A DNA stretch of 64,000 nt from Phaseolus vulgaris (lineage: Eukaryota > Streptophyta > Magnoliopsida > Fabales > Fabaceae), in assembly GCF_000499845.2 (NCBI RefSeq), contig NC_023749.2, positions 26,645,621 to 26,709,620 of the forward strand, given 5' to 3'. The notes under the pieces are model-generated. The model saw nothing but the letters and a program-made list of their open reading frames with translations. It had not been told where the DNA came from and made no database searches. Positions 45,301-55,655 of this stretch are shown in pieces; within the stretch, counting starts at the first letter, position 1; every line of letters starts with the position of its first letter. A program made the position numbers and the translations under genes.

Positions 45301-47805
45301 TTTGTTCAGATCAGTGAAGTCGACGCACATGCGCCACTTCCCATTGCTCTTCTTCACCAGCACGACGTTGGCCAGCCACTCAGGGTACTGCACCTCCCTG
45401 ATATGGCCTGCAGCGAGGAGCTTCTGGGTTTCGTCTCTAATCGCCTGCCTCCTCTCCTCGTTGAACTTCCTCCTCCTCTGTCGCACCGGCCTGACTTGGT
45501 TGTCCATCGCCAGATGATGGCACAAGAAGTCGGGATCGATCCCGGGCATGTCCGAAGCGGACCATGCAAACTCATCCAGATGCCGCTCTATCACCTTGGC
45601 GATCTGGTCCTGGAGCTCAGCCTCCAGAGATCTTCCCAGCTTGAAGATCTTTCCCCCGATCTCCCTTTCGAGCCACTGCTCGACGGGTTTTGGTCTGGTT
45701 TCTCTGGCGATCACCGCTCTGGCGATTCCCAGTTCCCTCGCTTCCTCAGGGCGATTCCTCACCTCTTCTTCCTCTAGACCGACGTTCCCCTCCCCCCACT
45801 CAGCATCCACCATCACCACGTCGCTTCCGGCGGTCTCCTCTATTACCGTCGGCCTGGGCTTCACACCGGGAGGCGGGGTGGTTGTCACGTAACTCACGGA
45901 CCTCTTGTTCTTCAAGCTATTCTCATAACACTTTTTTGCTTCTTTCTGGTCGGATTTGATGGTGATCACCACCCTTTCCATAGATGGTAGCTTCACCTTC
46001 ATGTGCCGGGTTTAGGGTATGGCGCCTATTCTGTTGAGCGTGGGTCTTCCCAACAGAATGTTGTATGCTGAAGGAGCATTCACGACAAGGTACTTGATTT
46101 TCTCTGTTCTTGAGCCCGCCTCATCCGTGAACGTAGTCCTCAACTCAATGTACCCCCTGACCTCCACCTGGTCGCCAGCGAAACCATACAAACACCCTCC
46201 ATAGGGCCTCAGCTGGTCAAGGGGTAGCTCCAGCTGTGTGAAAGTCGACCAGAACATCACGTCTGCCGAGCTTCCTTGGTCCACCAGAACCCTGTGGACC
46301 TTCCTGCCCGCCGTTATCAACGAGATGACTATAGGGTCGTTGTCATGAGGCACAACGTCCCGAAGATCTTGCTTTGTGAACGTAATGTCCACATCCGGCG
46401 AGTGGTCCTCGAACATGTCCACCGTCATGACAGACCTCGCATACCTCTTCCTCTGTGACGCGGTGCATCCACCATCTGAGAACCCTCCTGCAATGGTGTG
46501 TATCTCTCCGTGAGTGGGCATCTCGTGCTGCTGACTCTCACCGCCTGCTGGCTGGGAGCTCGACGCGCCCCCTGTCCTTCTATCCAGCAAGTAATCATTC
46601 AGGAACCCGCTCTTGACCAGGTCGTCGAGCTGGTACCCTAAAGCCAAACACGAGTCAACGGTGTGACCAAAGCCCTGGTGGAACTCGCACCAGGCGTCTG
46701 GCTTTGGTCCCAACACCTTGTCGCCCACCTTCTCCGGCGCCTTCAGCCTGGCTGCTATGTTGGGGATGGCAATCAGATCCGCCAATCTCATCACAAACTT
46801 ATGTTTTGGTGGGCGATTGTACTCCCATCGTGCTGGTTGAAAGCGCCCTAGGCCCCTGCCCTTGTTCTTCCTTGGGTCGTAAGGATGGCGAGTCCTCTGA
46901 TCCCTCTTGGCCGCCGCCGTCTCCAGCACCCTCTGTGGCTGGATCCTGGTCTGGGCACGTGGCCTAGCGGGGGCCACGCTTCCCCTCTTCTCGGCGACCT
47001 CACTTTCATCGGCGATGTGGGCCACCGCAAGTCGCCTAACCTCAGCAAACGTGGCGGGGTGGGCCCTAATCAATGCTTCGCAGAAGGGTCCCGGCAGCAC
47101 GCCCTTCTTGAACGTGTAGACCAACATCTCTTCGTCCTTGGCCGGTGAGCGGACCATCTGTGCCCCAAAACGATTCAAGTAGTCCCTGAGGGACTCTCCA
47201 TGGTACTGCCTGATGTTGAACAGATCATAAGACACCCTAGGCGGCGCCTTGTTCACTATGTACTGCTCGACGAAGATCTTCGAAAATTGTTGGAAGTTGG
47301 TTATGTGGCCTGTAGGCAGGCTCACAAACCATTCCAGTGTTGTTCCCTGGAGTGTGCTTACGAACATCTTGTAGTACACAGCATCCGATCCTCCTGACAG
47401 CATCACCTGCGTGTGGAAGGTGGTGAGATGTGCCTCAGGATCCTCCACGCCGGTAAAAACAGCTTTCACGGGTACTACACTCGCAGGGATAGGCGTGTCC
47501 GTAATCGCCTGAGCGAAAGGCATAGGGAAAACGCGAGGCGGCGTTGACGGCGCGACCTCTTCAGCGGCTGGACGCCCTCGCTGCTCCTGAAGAGCTTGAC
47601 GCAGTTCCTCGGTCATTCTGCTAAGCTCTTCATTCCTGGCCCGAGAGGCGACCAGGTCCTCGTGCATTCTTGCCTGCTCTATACGCGAGGCTTCCACATT
47701 CGTCTGCAGCGAACGCATGATTTCCACCATCTGCGCCATAGTCATGGCGCCTTCAGCAGCAACGGGCGCAACTGGACTTGAACGGTTGCTTCTCATTTTT
47801 CTCAT
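42373..47805 (-). pseudogene. Gag-pol polyprotein of element C, two in-frame stops
   Basis: One frame of 1811 codons, broken by TAA at 46014-46012 (between protease and RT) and TAG at 42711-42709 (end of integrase, at a Gln position). Gag starts MRKMRSNRSSPVAPVAAEG. Core SLPTGHITNFQQFSKIFVEQY, knuckle-like CEFHQGFGHTVDSC, protease VLVDQGSSADVMFW and ILLGRPTLNR follow. RT has LDAFSGYNQIK, MPFGLKNAGATYQ and YVDD. The first RNase H lacks its leading Asp (FVVTERA); the second has VDGSSNQQG, NQAEYEAL, KSDS and ARADLLA. Integrase has HEGIC..H, CKQC, GIDI, SDNGTQF and QVES, with all three catalytic acids. The TAA falls where some retroelements separate gag-pro from pol, but A and B have a sense codon there, so decay is the simpler reading. 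Confidence 0.93.
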
Positions 47806-48265
47806 GAAAACTTAACAGATCACCAAGAGCAATGAACAACGCCTTCTTCAGGAACGACTGATGCAGCAATCAATCGGTCAGAACCTCGTGGACTCCGAAG
47901 AACTTCAAGAACATGGACTCAAACAGCAGAAACCTCCACAGAAACTCGCGACTTCACCACAAAACCACCGCTTCTCAACGAGCTCCCGATGCACTAGCCA
48001 GAAACGCAAACGAACAGGAAAAGCACCGAACAACCGATTATAAACCGTGCGAACAGCAAGAAACTCCAAGAAAACCGAACGAAAGCTCAAACGAACGGTG
48101 GAAAACCTCCCGACACTGAACAAACCCAAACGAACGGTAGAAACTTCGAAAACGCCGAACAAAACTCGAACGAACGGCGGGGAATGGTTGCACCAGCACA
48201 CAACCACACAGAAACTGCAGAAATTTCCAAGAACTCACGCTGTGGATGGGAACAGGTTTAACACG
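47806..48265 (-). other. Untranslated leader of element C
   Basis: 460 bp between PBS and gag. Repetitive AACGAACG-type sequence on +; no convincing frame. Homologous to 16835-17212. Confidence 0.6.
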
Positions 48266-48285
48266 GCCCCACGGTGGGCGCCTGA
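48266..48285 (-). other. Primer binding site of element C
   Basis: TCAGGCGCCCACCGTGGGGC on -, directly after LTR end AGAATCA. Identical to B's site. Confidence 0.68.
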
Positions 48286-48645
48286 TGATTCTGCCTGTTG
48301 ACCAGAACGCTGGAGCATTGCCTCGTCAAACCTAGATCGACTTCTGCGCCATGTTAGCCTCCGCCCTTCACCGCGATCCACCTCAAGAACCTGCAAAAGA
48401 CGGAACGGCGCCGCTGCGGCCGATCACGCTCCGACGCCCAAGTCAGTGACTGAACCACCAATTACTAAGGGAAAAACTCAAGAACTCTAAGGAACCGTGC
48501 CAAGTTCTCTCTCAGCGTACTCTCGTTCTCACAGTTGTAAAGAAGTAATCTAAACGCGTGCGTACCTCAGAAGTTCGTTAGGATTCCTTATATACCTGGG
48601 CACTTTCTCTCTCCTGGCAGTTACACATCTGGACACGTGGCTCGC

Positions 48646-49071
48646 TGATGTGATTCCTATAGCCACATAGAACAAGATTCTTGACATTTTTAGGAATCAC
48701 CTTGAGCTGGAAAATATAGAGGCACTTTCTTAGAGTTGGATCATGGTTCTAAGTCAAGAACTCACCAATAACAAGTACCAAATCCCAAACTCATTTGGAT
48801 GAACCAAATATTGTCAAATTGAATCAACAAAGGAATTATAAAATGGATTGACCGAACAGAATTAGGCAAGAAAACATATGAACCGAACATAAAAGGAATT
48901 GAAAACAAAAACAGAACATAGGTGCTGGAAAATGGAATAGCCGAACCAAAACAAATCAAAAACACAAGGCAACATGAACAATTGAAAAAGAAGAAAGGAA
49001 GGAGAAGAGAATGCTCATGAAGATGGAAGAATGGTTGGATGATCACGCCACTAGAAGTATGGTTGCTCCTA
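48646..49071 (-). repeat. Partial 3' LTR of element D
   Basis: Matches 52167-52591 apart from one base (CCTATAG/CCAATAG), then joins protease-linker sequence abruptly at 49072. Confidence 0.93.
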
Positions 49072-50821
49072 TTTCCACTATTTCCCTTTCAATGTCACGC
49101 CTAGACACAAGGAGTGTAGGCTTAGAACTCTTATCTTTTTTATCTTTTTTATCTTTTTCACTCTCCCTCTTTTTCTTCATGATAACTTGGTCCTCATGGA
49201 CTTCTCTTGGAGAGAGAGATTTTAAAGTAACCTTGTGACCATGGAATTCAAAAGATAATTTGTTGGTAAAGCCATCATGTAAAACTTTTCTATCAAATTG
49301 CCAAGGCCTTCCCAAAAGAACATGAGTGGCTTCCATGGGCACAACATCACATAATACCTCATCTTTGTATTTTCCAATGGAGAAATGGATGAGGACTTGT
49401 TTATTAACAATTATTTCTCCTACTTCACTAAGCCATTGTAACTTGTAGGGCTTTGTATGAGAGATAGTAGGCAATCCAAGCTTATCTACTACTCTTGTAC
49501 TAGCCACATTTGCACAACTACCCCCATCCACTATCAAGGAACAAATGTTGTTTTGAATAAGACATCTTGTATGGAAAATATTTTCCCTTTGACTTTCATC
49601 AAAAGGTTGTGAAACTTGTCCAAGAAGTCTTCTCACAACTAACAAGTCCCCTTCAAGTGGACATTCGCTCTCTTCCTCACTAGATGCATGAGAATGCAAT
49701 GAATGCTTTGGAGAATCCGAATCATGCTCACTAACTACAATGCCCTCATGCATGTACATACTTCGTTTGGAAGGACAATTTGCAGCAATATGACCATAAC
49801 CCATACATTTAAAGCATTTAGTGTTAGATGTTCTAGTGGGAGACTTAGGTCTAGAAGTTGATGGCTTAGATTCCTTGGGTTTGAAAGAAGAATCTTTGGA
49901 AGGATGTTTAGAAAAAGAAGTTTTGTTTCTCCAAGACTTGGAGTAGTATCCATCATTGGAAGCATTTTTAAAAGAGGTTTTCTTAGCAAGTTAGGCTTCC
50001 ACCTTCATTGCAAGATGAACTAAAGAGCCCAATGATGAATACTCTTGTAACTCAACAATGTCCTGAATATCCTTCCTAAGACCACTCACAAACCTAGCAA
50101 CCATGGCTTCTTCACTTTCTTCTAATTCAATTTTAAGCACAAGCGTCTCAAGCTCCTTATAATATTCATCCACATTTAGCGTGCCTTGTTGAAACCGTTG
50201 GAGTCTCAACATGAGGTCTTTCCTAAAATGTGGGGGCACAAACCTAGCGCGCATATGATCCTTTAAAGAGTTCCAAGAGTCCACGGGAGGACCCTTGTGA
50301 TAGATAATGTCCTTTACAATTCCATGCCACCATTTCATGGCATAATCACTAAACTCTAGGGTGGCTAGCTTGAGCTTATGCTCATCTTGGATCTCATGGA
50401 TCTCAAAAATTTGTTCACACTTAGCCTCCCAATCTAAATACACATTTGGATCACTAGAACCATTAAAACAAGGTAGTTTGACCGAAGGAAGCTTGGACTT
50501 TGCATCATGGTAGAAGCCATTGCCGTAGTGAATTCTTTCCCCTTGGTGATGATGTCTTTGTCCATGGACTTGGGGTGGAGGTCTCCTTCTCCTATGCTCA
50601 TCTTCACGGCCAACATCATTTGAAGAAGCTCTTGAAGATGGTCTATGAGAATGATGTCCATCATGGATAGAAGGAGATGGTCTAGTTTGTTGGACCTCCA
50701 TCTTTTGCAATTTCTCCTCCAACCGTCTAATTGTTCTTTGAGCTTCATGTAATTCACCAATAATTGAAGCTTTGGAAGGAGAATTCTGCTTGTAGGATGC
50801 ATCACTTGAAAATCCAGCCAT
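49043..50821 (-). pseudogene. Gag-protease of element D, one stop and LTR-fused end
   Basis: Gag starts MAGFSSDASYKQNSPS, with SVKLPCFNGSSDPNVYLDWE, FSDYAMKWWHGIV and FQQGTLNVDEYYKELETL (Retrotrans_gag type). A TAA at 49993-49991 interrupts the frame, which then continues in phase. The CCHC zinc knuckle CFKCMGYGHIAANC follows near 49805. The retroviral-type protease has LIVDGGSCANVAS (DGG at the active-site position) and HVLLGRPWQFDRKV. Past 49072 the last few residues come from LTR sequence, created by the deletion. RT, RNase H and integrase are absent, so it cannot mobilise itself. Confidence 0.88.
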
Positions 50822-52166
50822 TTGTAATTAAAAACAGCAAACACACAAAAACAGCAAACAAGTTAAAAATTAGCAAAAACAGTGAGCTGTAATGAAACTG
50901 CCGAAGTGAACTAAGGCTGAAAAAGATATCACTCTCAAAGAAATAATGTTCTTGCTCCAATCTGATCTTGAGGCCTTGGAATCCTCAAATGAAATATGTC
51001 AAAGCAAGCACACCAATCTTAAGAGCCAACCACCACAAAACCAAAGAAACAATAAAGACAAACAAGAAAAGGTATAAGCAAGGAAAAGGTAATTGCAAAA
51101 GGAATACTATATGTAAGACAAACTCAAAGAGTAAGAATGAAAGACAATCAAGAAAATAAAGAACTCAATGAGAAAAGTAGGCACACAAAAGAATACCTAA
51201 GGAAAAGCACTAGAGTAGATGAAGAAAACAAAAAAAAAAAATTTAGCTACTGGAAATTTTTTTTTATGCAAACTGTGTTTGATATTCACTGATTTAACTG
51301 GAACGTTGTAGAGCGAACTGGATTATGAAAATTATACCACAGAAACTTCAAGATGTTAACTCAAAAATGGCACTGGAATCAAATAAAAACAGTAAGCCAA
51401 TTGAGAGAAATAAATTTTTTAAAATCGCTGCCAGATTACCGTATTTTTTTTTCGGCAGGAATGTACACTTTTTTTATTTTATTTATCATTTTTTGTGTAC
51501 TTCATATTTTTGAATGATTCTTTTTTCTATTCTTTTCTAACACTTTTAATATCTCAAATCCAGAATTTCAGAATTTTACAGTACGTAAATCAGTTGCAAT
51601 AAGGAAAAACAGTAAGCACTTTTTTCAGAAACAGAGGAATCCTAATAGGAATAAAAAACAGGATGATGAACTAGCAAAGACATAATAGAAAATGATGTAT
51701 TGGAACTTGTATAGGTCTAGAATACAAGTATGAACTCAATTCTAAAAAGAAAATGCACAAAGGATCAACATCAAATCAGAAAATTATATGACACCAAAGC
51801 AAGAAACAATCAAAACAATAAAAGTACTACTAGAAGTAATGACATATATGGAATAACATGACTAAGACAAAACTTGACATGATTCAAAAATTAAAAGACA
51901 CAACACAAATTGTAACAAGTGAAAGGAAGCTTAAGGTAAACTCTAGGAAGGATAATGCCATTCCAAAAGAGCAACCATACTCATAAGAATTATGAGTGCC
52001 ATAAACCTTTCCACAAACACTTGGAGCAAAAGAAAAACAGCAAGAATACTCAATTAAAATTCTAAAACAGAAACTTAAATTGCAAGAAATTAAAAAGAGC
52101 TCTTGAAATAAAGTGCACACAACTCAACAATTAAACAAGAATGAACCTAAGACTCATGATACCACA
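50822..52166 (-). other. Leader and PBS of element D
   Basis: About 1.3 kb, A-rich, no open frame supported. Next to the 5' LTR the - strand reads TGGTATCATGAGTC, matching the first eight bases of the usual initiator-Met PBS (TGGTATCA). Confidence 0.7.
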
Positions 52167-53159
52167 TGATGTGATTCCAATAGCCACATAGAACAAGATT
52201 CTTGACATTTTTAGGAATCACCTTGAGCTGGAAAATATAGAGGCACTTTCTTAGAGTTGGATCATGGTTCTAAGTCAAGAACTCACCAATAACAAGTACC
52301 AAATCCCAAACTCATTTGGATGAACCAAATATTGTCAAATTGAATCAACAAAGGAATTATAAAATGGATTGACCGAACAGAATTAGGCAAGAAAACATAT
52401 GAACCGAACATAAAAGGAATTGAAAACAAAAACAGAACATAGGTGCTGGAAAATGGAATAGCCGAACCAAAACAAATCAAAAACACAAGGCAACATGAAC
52501 AATTGAAAAAGAAGAAAGGAAGGAGAAGAGAATGCTCATGAAGATGGAAGAATGGTTGGATGATCACGCCACTAGAAGTATGGTTGCTCCTAGATGAGTG
52601 TGCAAGCCGCCACTTGAGGAAACCATGGTCCTTCAAGATAAGACTAGAGTAGAGGGCTCAAAAGCTCTCCAAATGCTCACTCCAATTTTGAGTATAGTTT
52701 CTTTAGATAAATTCAAATCTGAATTTTACAAGGAAGGCACCTCTATTTATAGCCTAAGGTGCTGAAAAATGAAAGCTAAAACAATTCAAAATTCCCTCCC
52801 AAATCAATCTAGAACCGGCGCTTATTTGCAAAGCAAGGAAGGTGTGATCCTTTCCTTCACTTTGGCACCCCCTATTCTACTCCTACACCTATCTACTAAT
52901 ACACCCCCCTAAAGCTCCTAACTAAAACCTAAAAGATGCTATAACAAAAGAGGTTTCTAAAGTTTCCCTCTAAGCACCTTTAACTAAAGAAACTACAAAA
53001 AGAGAAAATAAATGTCCTCTAGCTCCCAAAGCTTTGAACATGCTTCTTGTAATCCTTTGAGGTGGACTTTGACCTCCATGGGCGTCCTCCATTTGTGCCT
53101 CCACCTCTTCTTGAGCTTGATGAGTGGCCTCCATGTTCTCTTGAGCTTGATCTCCATCA
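52167..53159 (-). repeat. 5' LTR of element D
   Basis: 993 bp, TGATGTG...CCATCA. On - it has CTATAAATAGAG (52743-52753), a good TATA box. Related to solo LTR 59808-60764. Confidence 0.9.
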
Positions 53160-53803
53160 CTCGCATCCAGCTGTACACGTGCCATCATCTGGAGCATCCT
53201 TGACTTGGGCGCTACTTCTTACTCTTCAAGTTTTTTGGCTAAGTTACTTATGCATGATACAACTCAGTGCATAGCTGCCTTGGAGCGTGATCTCTTCTGG
53301 GTGGCGAGTTCGGGTGCCTTCGTACACACCTTCCCTGTGGTCTCGCCGGCCGCCTTCATGATCTGCCCTACCTGTTTCACCGTATATGTTCAAGTAAGCT
53401 GTCTCCCGACCTCATCCTCTGGCCAGCTGGGAAATGACTAACTGCCTTCATCTTCGGCGATGTCCTTGTTTCGGCGATCTCTAATTACTTGGTCGCCTGG
53501 GTTCACATCTGGCGACTTCATCTTCAACCCGATGACCGCCGGTTTAGGTATGCTGGAGATCGGAGCACGCCAACTTAACAACTGGCGACTATACGAACCC
53601 CCCGACTTCCTTCCCTTCTGCCAGCCAGGTGTCCCATCCAACACGCCTATATAATAGCTCGATGCCACGTCATCACTTCCGACTACCAGGGCGGTACACA
53701 CATTAATCTACCTAGTCCCACCCACACAAGCAGCAACTTCAGTCTTCCATCAAACACCGTGGATTTGGAGACATCAAAGCTTCAAGATCATCCTTGATCA
53801 ACA

Positions 53804-54534
53804 TTATCATCATAATCATTTTCATAATTGTGTGTATAATTAAAAAAAAATGTTATAAATAAATAAAAATTGACTTGGAATATTTTTAATATATGATTAT
53901 TTTTTAACTCTAGCTTAGTCCATGCATGATGAGGTTCCTACGAATGATATGAATGCACTCATTGCCTATGAATAACCAATGTATCATGGTGAGCCTCTGT
54001 CCAGCTTTGAGACACTCTTTACATGATGGATACACTGTCAGCAGACTAAAAAGCTTATTTTGAAATGACTCAAGCCCGGTTCCAGAATGTGGATCATCAA
54101 ATTGAAAGAGTTCAGGAGCAGCTGGCTGAGCTTTATTACAGGGACAAATGATGATTCCTCTACACATTTGAGCTTTTATTTCTACACTATGTTTAAATTC
54201 ACTGGACTGTTTTCTATGCTCTTTGTCTTAAGTTTACTGCACTATTCTATTTATGTTGGTTATGGACTGTAAAAGTGCTTAAGAACTTAAAACATTATTT
54301 GTCTCTTTATGCATGGTTGATTTATAGTTATTATTTGTTTGTGCATTGACTCTGTTTGATGAACACAAATGGGGAGAAGTAAGTGTATGTATGCTTTGAT
54401 GAAAGGTATATGGTACTGTTTCTTTTATGCCACAAACTTTGACCAAAATGCAGCAATAGCAACTCAGATTACTAAGATTAGCCTTGTTACTCTCTTCAAA
54501 GCATGGTTATTTGTCTCCATCAAACAGGGGAGAT
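53804..54534 (+). pseudogene. Degenerate 3' internal region of copia element F
   Basis: After ~100 bp of AT-rich sequence, short coding relics appear (EVPTNDMNALIAYE; then QARFQNVDHQIERVQEQLAELYYRDK at about 54065-54149), with stops and a frame change. They end near a C-rich/T-rich untranslated stretch and the tract CAAACAGGGGAGAT before an LTR. The relic may be the extra 3' ORF found in SIRE-type copia elements; this is a guess from position. Confidence 0.45.
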
Positions 54535-55655
54535 TGTTGGAGATCTTGAAGATTTTGCTCAACTTATGTGAAGAGTGTTTGATGAAGAACATAAGCTTGG
54601 GGATGTATAGGTTATTTTCTTATGTAGGATAGTATTGCTTAAGTGGCCTTTTGCATTTTTATAAAACTCCATATACCATAGTCATGGTAAGGATCTCAGG
54701 CACAAGGGTCTTTTAAAAGGTGTTTAAAAAATTTGTTCAAGTTTTTCAAAACTGATTTTACTGCACTAAAATTTCAATGTGTTGTTTGGTAAAACAATTG
54801 ATTTAATTGTACTACACCAAAACTGTTTTATTTTCACAATTCTCTTTTGTCTCCAATATTCATTTTTGTTAACATATTCTGTTTTTAACTAACCAAAGAT
54901 TGGTTATGTTACCATCAAGTGCTTTCAAAAAAATACAAACTGATCTTTTAAGCATTAACCTGTTGTTTTATAACAATTTTGAAAACTATTTTGAGAAAGT
55001 TGTTTTGATTTGAGTCCTATAAAAGGATATTTGTATCACAATTCAAATCATCCCTTGCAATACAAATTACTTATTGTTTTCAAGAGTTTTCTACGAAGTT
55101 CTCAAGTGAGTTATGTTTTTCAAAATTTTTGAAAGTTCTTGTGTTCTCTTTTACATTAACTGGGGATTTGAAGTTCCATTAAAGTGTTGCAACTGTGCAA
55201 ATCCAGTTTTGAGTCTCTAAAGTTTGGATAACAAGGTGTTTTCTTTCCTTAAACTCTTTTCTGTGTAAGGTGTATTCATTTATTTATTGATAGTGTTTCT
55301 TGAAGTAGAAAGTTGCTGAAATTGTGTTTTTCAGCTTGTATCCTTGGTTCTTGAAGGGTTCAAGAACTGGCTTGTATGTAATATTCTATAAAGATTGTTG
55401 TGTTTTTAATGGAATCCATCTTGGTGTGAGATGAGAGTGGATGTAACTCAAGATTGAGTGAACCATTATAAATCTTTGTGTGTTATTCTTCTTTCATAAA
55501 TCACAACCTCTAAGACTGAGGAATTTGAAGAACTATAATAATTGAATCGGTTGTTTTTTAATTGAATTTGTTGTTTTACTACAATATTGGTCTGGTTTAT
55601 ATTCTGATTTCAAGATTCTGGAAAGAATTTAATGAAACTTAAAAATTGCAAGGTA
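54535..55655 (+). repeat. Copia LTR F (3' end eroded)
   Basis: Starts TGTTGGAGATCTTGAAG directly after a polypurine tract (54525-54534). Aligns loosely to G's LTR to about 55655, without a clear CA end. The CAACCG-type motif survives as TTGAATCGGTTGTTTT near 55541. Older than G and E. Confidence 0.65.

Larger units (their letters stand above)
48646..53159 (-). mobile_element. CRM-like chromovirus D, deletion derivative
   Basis: 4514 bp, ends TGATG...CATCA, flanked by CTCGC (48641-48645, 53160-53164). Contains a full 5' LTR (52167-53159), a Met-type PBS, a leader, gag and protease (50821 to about 49072), then a partial 3' LTR (48646-49071). RT, RNase H, integrase and ~567 bp of the 3' LTR are missing. 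The retained LTR segments differ at one site in ~425, so insertion is very recent. TGATG/CATCA termini and the gag-protease sequence resemble the CRM (centromeric) chromovirus clade; clade assignment is by eye. Confidence 0.85.
36924..53698 (-). mobile_element. Tat-lineage Ty3/gypsy element C, interrupted by element D
   Basis: Flanked by CACAT (36919-36923 and 53699-53703). LTRs are 896 and 894 bp once D is removed and differ at about 18 sites by hand count (about 2%). Element order on - : 5' LTR, PBS, leader, gag-pol (47805-42373, two stops), conserved block, tandem arrays, intact antisense gene (38413-41007 on +), polypurine tract, 3' LTR. Close relative of B. Confidence 0.95.
48286..53698 (-). 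repeat. 5' LTR of element C, split by element D
   Basis: Pieces 48286-48645 and 53165-53698, plus one copy of the CTCGC target, give about 894 bp. It carries C-to-T/G-to-A type differences from the 3' LTR. D's insertion lies in the G-box region (the GGCTCGCATCC string), so C's own promoter is disrupted. Confidence 0.93.
35934..53803 (-). repeat. Copia (SIRE-like) solo LTR E, split by element C
   Basis: Pieces 35934-36923 and 53704-53803 total 1090 bp and align in reverse to G's LTR (ends TGTTAGAATATATGGCC and TTGATCAACA on +). Flanks are TTATT (35929-35933) and TTATC (53804-53808), a target duplication with one mismatch. No internal region is attached, so it is a solo LTR from recombination between two LTRs. 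It carries CAACCGGTTG/CAACCAGTTG-type motifs near 36110. Confidence 0.82.
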
